Assembly: GCA_011009095.1 (NCBI GenBank)
Contig: VTPC01000007.1
Location: 197,365 to 261,364 of the forward strand
Length of the DNA: 64,000 bases
Direction: 5' to 3'
Source of the DNA: Ignelater luminosus
Lineage: Eukaryota > Arthropoda > Insecta > Coleoptera > Elateridae
The position numbers and the translations under genes are program-made. Positions within the stretch are counted from its first letter, which is position 1. Each line of letters begins with the position of its first letter. The notes beneath the pieces were generated by a model. It was not told the origin of the DNA. It did no database searches and worked only from the letters and a program-made list of their open reading frames with translations. Positions 22,903-35,204 of this stretch are shown one piece after another.

Positions 22903-23990
22903 TGTATCGAAATATACTGTTGTATAATATAATCCGATAAACTTAAAGTTCTTATAAATTTTGTTTCCCCAAACGTTTATAATTTTATCAGTTACTGTAG
23001 AACCTACACTGACGCAATAACAGTTTTGCAAAAACTTTATGTTAAGCCAGTAAACGAAGTTTTTGCTAGATATGAGCTCTCAACAAGAAAACAACAGCCA
23101 GGCTAAACAATTGATCAATATCTTAAAGCCTTAAAATCACTTAGTAAGAAATGTAATTTCAAAGCGGTAACAGCCGAATGTAATCGGGATGACTACAGTA
23201 GAGATTCTTTCATCAGTGGTATTTCTTCCCCCGAAATAAGACAAAGACTTTTAGAATGTGTTACTCTTAACCTTGATGAAGCCCATAACCAAGCACGCTC
23301 ACTAGAATCTGCCCAACGTCAGTCCTCAGCATGTGGTAGCTCTAATTCCCAATTGCTCAACTCAGTACAAGGCAAATCTTCATGTTCAAACTCAGACTTT
23401 CATATTCAATGTGAAGACACTATTTCTGCTATGCAGAAAAAGAATTGCTTTTTTGGTGGGTGGGACTCTCATCATGTCTGTTTCAAGTGTAACATAGAAG
23501 GACATTTTTGTACTGTATGCAGATCAGATCGTAAATCGCCAATTCTGAATCGCAATCGTTCAACACATGTGGCCTCTTTAACTGTTGCTAGTCTCTATTC
23601 TCCTCCTCCCGGTGTGTCAAAAGCTACAGTTCCAGTTACAGTCAACAAATTCATCGCCTCAGCTTTAATAGATACTGGTAGCACTGCCAGTTTTATTAAT
23701 GAACAACTTGCTAAAGATCTAAAGATACGAATAAAACCCCGTAAAGAAGTAATATCAATGGCTTCAACAACATTTCAATCATTTGTATTACAACAATGCT
23801 CTGTTAGTATAGAAATTTTGGGTCATAAATATAATCAGGCTGTTTGCTGGTACTACGTAATCTCTATTGTGACGTTCTACTTGGACATGATCTTATCAGT
23901 CAATATTCTAGTATTAATATGCAGTTTGGTAAGCCAATGTAGATCCTGCTTCTCTATTTTCTCACCTAACTCCTGATTGCAAACCTATTT
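22903..23990 (+). pseudogene. CsRn1-like gag and protease relic
   Basis: Gag starts at or before 22935 with KLKVLINFVSPNVYNFIS, then KLYVKPVNEVFARYELSTRK and, after a stop near 23104, LKALKSLSKKCNFKAVTAE. The open part continues with a degenerate zinc knuckle (CFKCNIEGHFCTVC, about 23475), where the usual final pattern is altered. The aspartic protease at about 23660 has ALIDTGSTASFINEQLAK with an intact DTG. The frame degrades after 23850. Confidence 0.78.
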
Positions 23991-25200
23991 GTACCAAGTC
24001 TAGAAAGTTTAACCCACCAGACACAGCCTTTATTATCGATGAGATTCAGCGAATACTAAACGAGGACATCATTGAATTAAGTGATTCCCCCTGGAGAGCT
24101 CAAATATTGGTCGTTACTAACTACAACCATAAAGGCCGAAAGGTTATTGACTACTCTCAAACTATTAATCGTTACACTTTGTTAGATGCGTATCCTTTGC
24201 CAAACATAGAACAGATAGTAAATGATGTAGCCAGTTATACAGTTTTCAGTACAATCGACTTAAAAAGTGCGTTTCATCAAATACCAATTAGAAGTGAAGA
24301 CAGAAAGTACACCGCATTCGAAGCTGGACTTTTTCAATTTAAATGGATTCCATTCGGAGTAACGAATGGTGTAGCTGGTTTTCAAAGAAAAATAAACTAC
24401 ATTATACGTCAAGAAAATCTAGAGGGAACCTTTCCTTATTTAGACAATGTTACTGTCTGTGGAAAGGATTTAGAAGAACACAATAGAAATTTAAACAAAT
24501 TTTTGGAAACGATAAGAAAATATAATCTTACAATAAACTTTGAGAAAAGCAAGTTTAATCGAACAAAAATTAATTTACTCAGATATATAACTCGATTAGC
24601 CCTGACCCTGAACGCCTTACAGCACTCAAAACTCTGAAACCTCTTACTGACGGTCCTTCACTTAAAAGAGTTTTAGGAATGTTTTCACATAACACAAATT
24701 CTCAGACAAAATCAAACCAATTATTGCGAGTAAGTTCCCTTTATCGCAGTATGCATTCCAAGCTTTTGAAGATGTCAAGAAAGACACTATTGCAGCGACT
24801 GTGATGGCCATCGACCCTGAAGCACCTTTCACCGTAGAGACGGATGCTTCTAGTTTTCCTGTAGCTGCAACTCTCTCTCAACTTGGAAGACCAATGGCAT
24901 TTTTCTCACGAACTTTATCAAAATTCGAACTATACCAATCATCCATCGAAAAAGAAGCTTGTGCAATAGTTGAGGCATTGTGTAAATGGAGTCATTACTT
25001 GGTCGGTTGTCATTTCCAGCTGATAACTGATCAGCGATCAGTATCTTTTAGTTTCCCAAAAACCAATTCCAGCAAAATAAAAAATGAAAAAATAATGCGA
25101 TGGCGACTTGAACTATCCTGCTACTCATATGATATTAATTACCGGCCTGGTAAAAAAAATTTAGCAGCAGATGCTTTTTCTAGGATATGCGCTAATATCA
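23975..25200 (+). pseudogene. CsRn1-like RT and RNase H relic
   Basis: RT fingers at 23990-24110 (IIDEIQRILNEDIIELSDSP), then VIDYSQTINRYTLLDAYPLP, FSTIDLKSAFHQIPI and FPYLDNVTVCG at about 24430. The last has Asn where the second catalytic Asp of Y/FxDD should be, so RT would be dead even without the stops near 24637. RNase H at about 24800-25180 shows VETDASSFPVAATLSQ, FELYQSSIEKEACAIVEAL and RPGKKNLAADAFSR. Confidence 0.83.
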
Positions 25201-26322
25201 ATAACGGCCCTAACAAAATAAAAGAACTCCATGACTCTCTGTGCCATCCTGGAATCACGCGACTTAACCATGGGATTAGAACACGTAATCTTCTTTTCTC
25301 ACTTGACGATATTCAAAAAACTATCAATAAATGCAGAATTTGTTTAAAATTAAAGCCTAGGTTTAACAAACACCAAGGTATACTTATCAAATCTACGACT
25401 GCTTTCGAAAGATTGAATATTGATTTTAAAGGACCTCTACCTACCAAGACAAGAAATAGTTACATCCTCACGGTTGTAGATGAGTACTCCAGATTCCCCT
25501 TTGCCGTCCCATGTCCTGATATGACCGCTTCCACAGTCATAAAATCATTAACTCAAATATTTAATATGTTTGGAACACCTGCCTACATTCATTCAGCTAG
25601 AGGTACTTCTTTTATGTCCCAGGAAGTAAAGAATTTTCTAACAACTAATGGCATTGCGTCTAGTCGTACCACACTCTACAACCCTCGAGGGAATGGACAG
25701 GCAGAATGATATAACGGCATAATCTGGAAGACAATTCAACTTGTGCTGAAGAATAAAAATTTGCATGTCAGTCATTGGGAAGGTGTATTAAATGAATCGC
25801 TCCACAGCATTCGGTCACTCCTCTGCGTTGCCACAAATGAGACTTGACATGAACAAATGTTTAAATTTGTTAGAAGGACTGGAAACGGGTCAGCAACTCC
25901 TTCCAGGACCGATTCTACTAAAAAAAACACGTTAGATACTCAAAGTTTGATCCTTTAGTCCAAGAAGTTTCCCTGATCGAAGGTCATCATGAGTATGCCC
26001 ATATTCGTTTTCTAGACGGAAGAGAATTAAGTGTATCTACTAGGGATTTAGTCCCACTGCCATCTATTGATGAAAATGGGTCGGACCCAATTGAAACACC
26101 TCCCCCTTCTCATGAGCAAGACTATACCCGAGTATTTTTCCCTTCAGATCCCACTCCACTTCAAAACAGTCCAGCTCCTATTATTGAAACACCTCTGTCT
26201 CAATATGCTACAACTCCACAATCTATTACAGCTCCACCACCTCAAAATGTAGCTCCAAGGCGTAGCTCAAAAACTCGGTGGCTCTCAACGTATCTTCAAG
26301 ATTACCACCTCGAGGAGGGGTG
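25200..26322 (+). pseudogene. CsRn1-like integrase relic with proline-rich tail
   Basis: Zinc-binding segment HDSLCHPGITRLNHGIRTRN with CRICLKLKP; core with LNIDFKGPLPTKTRN (first Asp), FGTPAYIHSARGTSFMS (second-Asp position changed to Ala in SAR) and NPRGNGQAE (catalytic Glu). A TGA at 25708 cuts the core. Further on, VQEVSLIEGHHEYAHIRFLD and STRDLVPLPS belong to the C-terminal domain, followed by a proline-rich tail ending in TGA at about 26322. In vivo it would join cDNA to host DNA; this copy cannot. Confidence 0.82.
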
Positions 26323-26549
26323 AATGTCATAATCAGATGTTTTTGTAAATAATTCAGACACGATCTAATTCCGAAAGAATATTTGTCGTATCTCATTAAA
26401 AACTATTATTTCATTGTGGATTAGACTAAATATTTTATTTCATCGGATTTTAATCCACTACGAGGAATCCATTTCAAGAAAATTAACAGAAACAATTTAA
26501 ACGACAGACACTTTCTTCTACCTTTAATGTAAAAATTATTTTTAAGTTT

Positions 26550-26977
26550 CAGTAATACCCCGAACTTATGCGATAGGTGGGACCGAGCGATAACCGCGTA
26601 ATTTGAATTCGCGTAAGTTGGGGTACAATTTTGCATATAAATACACACAAATTATATTTAATTGGGACCAGAGAAAACAATGATTTTGAAGAAAAATGTG
26701 TAAAAAATCTTAGACAATACAACAAATTATATTATTATGAATTGCAAAAACATAAACCGAAGTTATTTTGACGTAGAAGGCTTCATAATATCTAACAAAG
26801 TCGTCTGACGGATCAAAGATTTTTTCTTCTCGCTCAAAATTTCCTTGTTGGAGTTTATGTTTTCCAAAATTTGTACCCTTTATTCAATTGAACTGAGGCC
26901 TTGTGCTAACAAAATACGAATCGACAAGAAGATTTAAAAACCGCGTAAATGGGGTAGCGCAAGTTGGGGTATTACTG
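26550..26977. mobile_element. Tigger-type MITE
   Basis: CAGTAATACCCC at 26550 is matched in inverse at 26977, and the homology extends to AACTT and a second block ACCGCGTAA present near both ends. Length 428 bases, no coding region. Terminal sequence suits a pogo/Tigger non-autonomous element. The TA duplication is seen only on the right side. Confidence 0.65.
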
Positions 26978-26979
26978 TA

Positions 26980-29120
26980 CTTTATGATTATATAATCTTA
27001 ATGATTCCTTCTTATATCAATAAACGACATTTCTTAATAATTACAAAGAAGTGTTTGTAGTTTGTAGAGTTCATTAAACAGAAAAAATACTTTTAATTCT
27101 CATTTTGTAATTTTCTCTTAAGATAGTTGATTTAATCCAACACGTACGACCTACCTACGTTTCGTTAAACATTACGTAATATTCCTGCATCTTTTATTTT
27201 TAGAATCATGAATCAAATACTACGTGAACCAACAGAAAACAAACTAAGGTTAAACATGTGAGAAAAAAAACTAAAACAATCTAAAGTATAATTTTTAATA
27301 TTTGAAGGTTTCTCATAGAAAAAGGTAAACTGTAACAACGTGAGATGATTCCTGAATGCAGCTATAACGTAAATTCCTCTAAAATAACAATTTGCAACGG
27401 ACGTGCCGGATAAATAGAAAAAAAATATTGTGTGCAGGTACTACGTGCAGTTGCATTGTTGCACGTATTTTCACAGTAAATCTGATAAGTAAAGCATTTT
27501 ATAACCGTTACATACATACCTATAGGTGTATTTATTGAATATTATTCCCGCTAATAAACTTGCAAGAAGGAAATAATATTTGAGGTGTGCAAGTACAAGG
27601 TTCATTGAAAAGGAAACATTCAAAAATTAGCAGAAAAAGATCATCAGTTGAGTTTTCGATCATGTTTCTGAACCTTATACATTTGGCTCTCTCGCGCTAT
27701 AATTTTCTTTTAACTTAAGAAAACGAATAAAAAGCCAAACATTTTTGGCGAAAGAAAAACAAATATTGCATTCCAAAGATTTCCATAAAAAGAAAACAGA
27801 ATGTTTCTATGTATAAAAACAATTATTACCTATTTGTTATTCAGTAATATAAAAAGGTGGTTTTAGCATAAATGTAAGATGTGAAAAGCATGAAAAGTCA
27901 TAAAGTGAATATGTGGTTAGTTTATATAAATTAAAATTGTACATTAAATCTTGAGATCGATTATAAAAAAGAAAATAAATCATTGTTATTGGAAACATCA
28001 ATAATAGGTACTCTGAGAGTCATCAATCAAGCTCCTACTATTAATAAAGTCAATGCAATATGGATGCAATACGTTATTGATCTGCGGTAATATCATAATG
28101 AGAAATGTGCGTATAAAAATTGCTTCCTCCTGTTTTTAGGTACTGTACTATGAACCAATTTAAAACAAAATTAGGGTTTTAAGAGTCTTAAATACAGGAT
28201 GTCCCGCTTAAATCGAACGTTTTCGTTATCATAGAGATCTTAATAGTAACTAGAGCGTAAGTAACCATGTCCGCTTCGCGCCATATTGAGAGTATCGCAG
28301 ACGTACCTATCCTTTACGATTTTCTTAAGTTTTGTTCTAAATATCATTAAATTTGTAAATATTGTAGTCTCATGGTTTAGGTGGTTGCAAAGAAAATTAG
28401 AGAGTGTACTGAATGTAAGAATTCTCAAAGAAACAAGAAGATCGGTTACTCCTACATCGGTCATGATGAGGGTGCCATATTTGTTTGTGCCATTTTTGCT
28501 TTAAAGTTTATATTACGTTTTTATATCAAATAACTTCCCTTTAGGGTAGCGCATACGAGTGACACACTGTCACTTTTGTTTTAAACACTACACTATTGAT
28601 ATCTTTGCATATTTGCATTCCTCATAGAATCTACTTCAATGAGTCGTATAGAATTTCTTTCTACCTTATTTTGTTGACGGTGTTATGTTAGTGAATTGTT
28701 TAAACTGCAGCACTTGTTGTCTAATTTCTAAATGTCAGAAAATGTTCCATACCCCAGAATATAAACTAAACTTTTTTTTAATGCATGTGGTAGTATCAGA
28801 AAATAATCAAATATAACAAGTTAATTATTAGAAAGAAGAGTTATTCATGAGGAAGAAACTGGCCCAAACTACAATGAGAACTCTAAAGATGATTCTATAA
28901 ACTTAATGAAGAAAAAGCGGGATGGGATTAAAATGTAAAAATAAGAAATAAAATAAAGAAAATGAAGAAGAAACGAGCAGGAATCAAGGCATTAAAAGTG
29001 AAAAAGAAGAAATTACAAAGATTCAAACAGAAAATATCAATGGAATCCTTACACGTAGAAAAAGGAAACTGAAGGAAAGGGAATCCGACGATTCGGAAAC
29101 TCAACAGAAACGAGAATATT
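26980..29120. other. 2.1-kb stretch without recognisable genes
   Basis: AT-rich DNA with scattered short open frames without family motifs. ACAGGATGTCCCGCTTAAATC at about 28194 resembles a repeat terminus but I could not find its partner. Confidence 0.45.
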
Positions 29121-29139
29121 CAAGAAGTCGCCCACAAAT

Positions 29140-30540
29140 AAACTAAAATACACTGCGTTCCTTCAAATCATATTGGTACCAGTAATAAGGCTGTGAAGAA
29201 CAAACGAACTGCAGAAATTCTGTAAACAAAAACATACAAATACAAACCAGATCGACTAGCCTTGCAAGAGATAAGATGGGCCGGAGAGAATAAAATAGAA
29301 GAATATGGTGGCGGCCAAAAACAAGGAGAAAAGGGGATGGGGTGACAAGACAGATAATCAGCTATCGAGCAATAAATAATAAAAATTGCGCGGTTAGAAT
29401 TAAGGGCACATTTTCAAACATAACCTTGTTAAGAGTCTATGCCCCTACTGAAATGGCAAATGTAGAAAAGAAAGACGAATTTTACAATAAACTACAAGAG
29501 ATTATCGACGTCATATCGAACTATGACACTACTAGGAGATTTCGGTGTACATTGGGAAAGAAAATCTTGTAAAAGAAGTCGCAGAAACATTTACAACTCA
29601 TGTTAAAACCAATGACAATGGCAACAAACTATGCAACTTAGCTACTGCAACGAATCTAACGATTAGTAGCACAAAATTCAAACACGAATACGATCATCAG
29701 ATAACTTGAGTTGCGCTAGGAGGGAGATACGCTACTCAAAAACATGATATATTGATATCTAAAAGGTGACAAAACTCTATTAGGTATGTACAGTCAACTC
29801 ATAAAGTAATGTCGCAAAATGTTTTATATTTTAGCTTTTACCTTCTCATTTAATAACACATTCTGCATTTCATAGATAGTAATCGATTAACCAAGATTAC
29901 TTTATTAAAGTTAGTATTTATGGATTGTAAAGATTGTCAATCATTGTAAATCATTTTGCGACATTATTTTATGAGTTGACTGTACGCTCACACAGGCGGA
30001 CCAATTGCGACTCAGATCGTAATAGCCAAGGTAAGAGAGAAAATTGCAACAACACCTAGAGTTGAATTAAGAAATAGTAAAGGGCAGGATAGTGAAGCGA
30101 TGAAGGAGAAACAAACCCAACGCAGATATAAAGAAACAATACAAAAAAATAGTGACAAAGAAGAAAATCTGAATAAAGGTATAGAATAACAATGGGATGC
30201 TTAAAAGGACTGTTATGGAAATCGCCAGAAGAAATTCTAACAAAAGCAAAGAGGTTTACTTTTAAAGAATGGATTGATGAAAAATGTAGAGTAAAAATCA
30301 AAGAAAAAAATGAAGCCAAAAATTAGTGGCTAGCAAAAAAAATATGGGGAATCAAGGACGAAAACTGAAAAAGAAAGAGTGATGGAGTAATAAAATTAAA
30401 GAATTAGAAGAACACAATAGATACAGAAAAAGTAGAAATACTACAAAGAATTAGCAAAGGAAAAGGAAAAAAAGAATGAGAAAGTGGAACTGCAAGAGAG
30501 GAAAGTAGAAATAAGAAAAGATGCAAAAGTAGTGGACTGA
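29140..30540 (+). pseudogene. Non-LTR retrotransposon (LINE) endonuclease relic
   Basis: Fragments of an apurinic-type endonuclease domain of the kind annotated in insects as craniofacial development protein 2-like. Visible are LALQEIRWAGENKIEEY (about 29250, with the catalytic-type QE), VRIKGTFSNITLLRVYAPTE (about 29390), FYNKLQEIIDVIS, then THVKTNDNGNKLCNLATATN at about 29600. A charged Lys/Glu-rich remnant runs to 30540. No RT domain follows. The copy is interrupted by a MITE at 29791-29982 and by many stops. Confidence 0.68.
29791..29982. mobile_element. 192-base MITE inserted in the LINE relic
   Basis: Inverted ends of 31 bases starting CAGTCAACTCATAAA match at 30 positions, and both are flanked by TA (29789-29790 and 29983-29984). 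This is the signature of a Tc1/mariner-type non-autonomous element. It has no coding capacity. Confidence 0.88.
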
Positions 30541-30544
30541 AGTG

Positions 30545-31720
30545 CAGTCAAAAAGGCCTAATAACGATAGTGTTCTATCTTAAACATTAAGATCGTGTAC
30601 CAAAATCCCCTTAAGGTAGGGATTCTTGGATTCAAAATGTCTCAAATTGTCTTGCAAAAAAACTAGAAAACGTTTTGTGTTGCACATAGATCCTTTTATT
30701 AGAATACAAGTGAACCAAGTTCAATTAAGGTTCAGAATTCTACTCAAAAAGACCGACAGAAAAACAAAACAATCGATCTGCAAACTCCAAATGGATTGAA
30801 AAACCAATTGTGAACAATTGCCGCATGTCAACCAATCAGGAGTTTTTTCATTAGTACCCGACAGCGTACTATTCGTTCATGAACACAAGCATTGTAAAAA
30901 AGACGAAACGTGTAAGAACATTTAATTAAATGAAACACGCAGTTAATTTAAAAATTTGTAATTTAACACAGCGATTTTAAAGGAAACAAACGGATGGACA
31001 CACATATTTTCATTACAAAGCACGACATCGTCATTCTTACTATTACCGACCAACAACAAAAACTACTTTATCGGCTATTTCCACCAACGTATGCAGTATA
31101 GGATGTTTCAGAATTTTATTGTTCATTCCTTAACAAAACGGCTTGTTTGCCTAAGCAAATCTTGGCACGATTGTAATTATTAATTAATGAAGTAATGCAT
31201 CCGGTACGTGACCGATGCGCTCATTGGTCCAATTGCATGCTTGCTTTTAAGATTTAACATAAAATGTCAGATAATGATACTTCACATATCAGAAATCTAA
31301 CTTTAAACACAGAGAATTAAATTGTACCTACAAGTAAGTAAGTACATCAATTTTGGATCAGACAAGGTCACCGATACTGCGATTTTGCCCAACTCATTCC
31401 TATATGTGTATTTGGTGTTTAATAATAACCTAAAAAAAACTGGATTTAACTCATTTGTTTTTGAAATAACCCCGAAAAACGGAGTTTCCCGATTTTCGGT
31501 CATAATTTCTTATTATTGGAAATCTCTAGAACGAAAAAAACTTTCTACAGGCACTTCTTTGTTCCTAATATTCCAGACCTATTCAAATTCTCAAATACCA
31601 AGTTTCGATTCTCCAAAACTATCAGAAGGTTCATTTTTCTTATGGGTATTAATTAGTCTTTGCCATGGTTCGATAATACTAGTTATTTATATAACAAAAG
31701 TGTAAAGTAAGGTTTTTGGA
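30545..31720. other. Spacer without recognisable genes
   Basis: AT-rich DNA between LINE and MITE. An open frame at 31322-31705 has no recognisable motif and biased, hydrophobic composition; I do not regard it as a gene. Confidence 0.45.
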
Positions 31721-31726
31721 AAAATA

Positions 31727-31905
31727 AAGTTGGCCAAGATCATAAGTAAGAATCACAAATTCATTATAACATCGATACGTTAAGTCAATGTCAAAAGTTG
31801 ACAATTATAGACATTTGCAATTAATTTGACGTATCGATATTATACAGCCTTATCGAGGTCGTAATGAAATCATTATATGTACGTTCCTATGATCTTGGTC
31901 AACTT
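31727..31905. mobile_element. Short MITE with AAGTTGGCCAAGATCATA ends
   Basis: The 18-base ends are inverse copies with one mismatch and imperfect similarity continues inward for some 30 bases. No clear target duplication is visible. Interior has no coding capacity. Confidence 0.65.
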
Positions 31906-32187
31906 CATTTCTTAATCTACCGTCACTAGTTTTTCTTTATTATTTTCTTTAAAATACGGTCGTGCAAAAAATATTGTATAACTCGAGTGTAAAAGTGTCG
32001 TTTTTGAACTCGTAAGGTCTTTCTACTTGTTCGAAAACCTTCACTTTACACTCTTGTTATATAAATAACTATTATATAGATTTCAGCAGTGTATCTTAGA
32101 TCAATGGAACTCGATCTGTTAACGAAAATATCAAAACACAAACTTGTGAATAAGATGCACCCATAAAGTGAAGTATGTCGTCACTAA

Positions 32188-32392
32188 TGTAGGATGTTTT
32201 AAATGAAACACGTCTCTATTATTCACAATAAAACACGTCTTTTAGCTTAACAATACTATATCTTATGCACGTCTTAATATAACAATCATTAGTTTACGTC
32301 TTTCTACCATTGCACGTCTTAAATCACTCCTGTGTGTTCCCTCGCGCGCACGCCACTTTCTGTTCATGCGCGGGAAAAACCAAAACACTACA
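32188..32392 (-). repeat. 3' LTR of the minus-strand gypsy element
   Basis: 205 bases. Shares CACAATAAAACAC, CTTTTAGCTTAACAATACTA and the GCACGTCTTAAATCACTC segments with the LTR at 36759-37439. Several small indels separate the two, so the insertion is not recent. Confidence 0.88.
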
Positions 32393-32406
32393 TTCGGCCA
32401 TCTTGT

Positions 32407-34096
32407 TTATTCATCGGCCCCCAATGAATAGTCGTTGGTCCATGCTTTCATGTACTCGGTTATAATTGTTGTTTGTATGGGTCCAATAAACACACCGTCT
32501 TTACTCACGTCGTAAGTATTCACGGGTTTCACCTTGCACACGCGATAAGGCCCCAAATATTTTTGCTTAAGGTTTTGCCCCGGCCCGGCTTGTGTTCGTT
32601 TTATCGCGATGCGGTCGCCGACGCGGTAGCGCGTAGGTGTGCACCTATTGGAAATATAATTTTTCTTGTTTTCTTCATGAACTCTTTGGATTTGCTTTTT
32701 TGCTTCCTCTCGCAATTCTTGCCTTTCGTCTTCAAACAACTCCTTTATAAGCTTTTCTTCTATCATACTTTTAACTGTTATATCCGTTTTTACGCGCATT
32801 TCAGTTCCAAATAGGAAGCGAAATGGTGTCGTCGCAATGTTTCTTTGATACGTGGAATTTAAGGTTTGTTGCACGATGTCGACGCATTTGTACCACTTTG
32901 TTGGTTCTTCTAAAGAAAGTCTACCCCGTACAGGAATAATGATTCTGTTTATACGCTCGACCTGACCATTTGCTCTTGGCAGATCTGTAGTAATTACGTG
33001 AAATGGAATGCCTTCCTCTTTGCAATAATTTTGAAAATCAGAAGAGGTAAAAGCTGTTCCTCTGTCTGTTATTATTGTAGAGGAGTGTCCAAAACTCTAC
33101 TTTTTCAATTCTAATTTATTGATAACTTCTTTTGTGGTAGTAGACTTAGTGGGATAAAACCAAAGAAACTTAGTAAAGAAATCTATGATTACCAAAATAT
33201 GGTTATAATTTTTATTCGTGGATTCTATAGGGACAACATGATCCATATGGTGTTTAGAGGTAAATCTCATTTATGCAATGGATGTAAGAATCCTTCTTTT
33301 CGTCCCTCTTTTCTATTTATTAGTATGCACGAAACACGTGCTGGAATACATTCAGTCACTTTCAGCGTTAAATTAGGTATACAATATTTTTTTCTGCGAA
33401 ATAACCCTTTTCATGCATTTTTCTTATGATTTAATTTTGCATTGTTCTCGGAACAACCGATAATTCTTTCCGGCTCACAAATTTGTATAGTAAGTTATTT
33501 TTAAGAAGGTAATCTCTATAGGGCTTATCTTTTAAGATTTTCAGTATAGCTCTCGCTCCTTCATCCTTCGAGTGCTCATTCTTCAGTTTTAATATGATTG
33601 AGTTCTCTTCGGCTGTGATATTCATAACGGGATGACAGCTAAGGGCATCGACGTGTCTCATGTTAACTCCTCGCATCTGTAGTTTTCTTACTCATATAGT
33701 ACACTGGAAGAAGTTGACCATCTTCGACGGATTTTTGTACAGTACTGCACCATAGCCTTTTGCACTAGCGTCCGTATGCATTTCTAATTCTAATCCCTGT
33801 CTATAGATTGCTAACACCGCACTTTGAGTCATGGCTGCTTTTAATTTTTTGAATGATTCTTTTTGTTCTTTCTCGAAGCGAAATTCCTGATTGCCCTTCA
33901 TCATTTCACTCAATGGTCTAGCTACTCTAGCATAATGGGGTATGAATTTTCGAAAATACCCTGTAAGACCCAAGAAACTTTGTACCTGCCTCACAGTCTT
34001 TGGTTGTGGGAACCTCATAACGGATATCGTTTTAGCAGGGAATGGAAACAGTTTATCATCCTCAATTACATTCCCTAAAAATTCAACTGCTTTCAT
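32407..34096 (-). pseudogene. Gypsy RNase H and integrase relic
   Basis: RT thumb and RNase H at 34096-33692 (VEFLGNVIEDDKLFPFPAKT, LGLTGYFRKFIPHYARVARP, LEMHTDASAKGYGAVLY). A piece ahead of the zinc-binding region, 33676-33431, starts MRGVNMRHVDALSCHPV. The integrase core at about 33200-32950 has VIIDFFTKFLWFYP, IITDRGTAFTSSDFQNYCKE and GQVERINR (D,D,E pattern visible). The C-terminal part 32874-32407 shows FLFGTEMRVKT, YRVGDRIAIKR and LKQKYLGPYRVCKV. A stop near 33100 splits the core. Confidence 0.85.
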
Positions 34097-35160
34097 AATA
34101 AACTGGTATTTCTAGGCCGTATTTACTAGATGTCTTTAGTATACTTTCTAACTTGGTGATTTCTTCTTCCTCAGTGGCTGATGGAATAATTAAATCATCC
34201 AAGTAAGTAAATACAATACCATCGTTTGATAAGTCTCTAAAAATAATGTTAATATATCTTTGAAAGACAGCTGGTGAATTGCAGTGACCGAATGGCATTC
34301 GACAAAATTGGTATTGACTATGCTGTATGTTTTTGGCTTTCTTCTTCAACAACCACGTGAAAGAATCCGTTTTTAAGGTCAATCGTAGTAAAACATTTTG
34401 CATCTTGCAGTCTGTCCAATTGATCTTCAATTAGAGACAAAGGATATCGGTCTTGCATTACTTGCTGATTAGTCTTGCGGTAATCGATGCATACTCTAGG
34501 CGATCCATCTTTTTTGCGGACCACCACGACCGGACTTGTCCACTCTGAACAACACGGTTCGACTATTCCTTCTGAAACCCATTCATCCCCTTGATTTTTC
34601 ACTATTTCCCTCTCGTTGAATGGCAAGCGTCTCGGAGAGCTGTAACTAGGTGCTTCGTCTTTCATGATGATCTACATTTGAACTGCAGTCGACTTACTTT
34701 TGGTAAGGTTGTAATTTTCAATTAATCCTTTAACCTTACCTTTGCTTTCTGAGGATGCGGTTTTTTCTATATTCAATTCTTCTTCAACGGACTGAATGTA
34801 CAGAAAAGTGTCATTTGATCTGCTTCTGATTTTGATTCCGTCTTTGTCAACCATTAGATTCGCTTGATTTAATAGCTCTTGTCCTACTATCACTTCTGCT
34901 GCCATTGATTCGCGGGGGACGACGTGTATAGTTGTGGAGAAGTCGTCATCATCGATTTTAATGGATGCGGCGAAAAATCCAGTGGTATTGACTGTATGTT
35001 GTCCAAATCCAGTAAGCGTCAACGTAGATTTACGCAAATCAGCAGTATGGAGATTTTGATTCCCTTATTAAATTAAGGTGGCTTCCCATATCTATGAGAG
35101 CTTCGAAATCTAAATTATCGACGATTATTTTTTTATACATCTGATTTGTGCTAGGCACAC
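34083..35160 (-). pseudogene. Gypsy protease and reverse transcriptase relic
   Basis: The protease near 35125-34672 has ALIDMGSHLNL where DTG is expected, so its active-site Thr is replaced by Met. The RT begins at 34665: EGIVEPCCSEWTSPVVVVRK, DGSPRVCIDYRKTNQQ, CFTTIDLKNGFFHV, and after a frame change near 34330 QFCRMPFGHCNSPAVFQRYI and TYLDDLIIPS (about 34205, both catalytic Asp present). Frame breaks at 34330 and 34090 prevent one polyprotein. Confidence 0.85.
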
Positions 35161-35204
35161 TAATGATACTAACAGGAGTAGATGAAACTGTCACCGACTT
35201 CTTC

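Larger units (their letters stand above)
22900..26325 (+). mobile_element. CsRn1-like gypsy retrotransposon relic
   Basis: Gag, protease, RT, RNase H and integrase follow in order, with a proline-rich C-terminal tail. Sequence character of gag and integrase suggests the CsRn1 clade. After the pol stop at about 26322, TGTCATAATCAG may be the start of the 3' LTR, but no matching 5' LTR is seen, so the element is truncated or its LTRs have diverged. Confidence 0.8.

Noticed and set aside
31322..31705. 127-codon open frame
   Set aside because: Hydrophobic, AT-driven composition, no motif, no splice context.
32473..32814. Plus-strand open frame of 113 codons
   Set aside because: Antisense shadow of the gypsy integrase C-terminal region.
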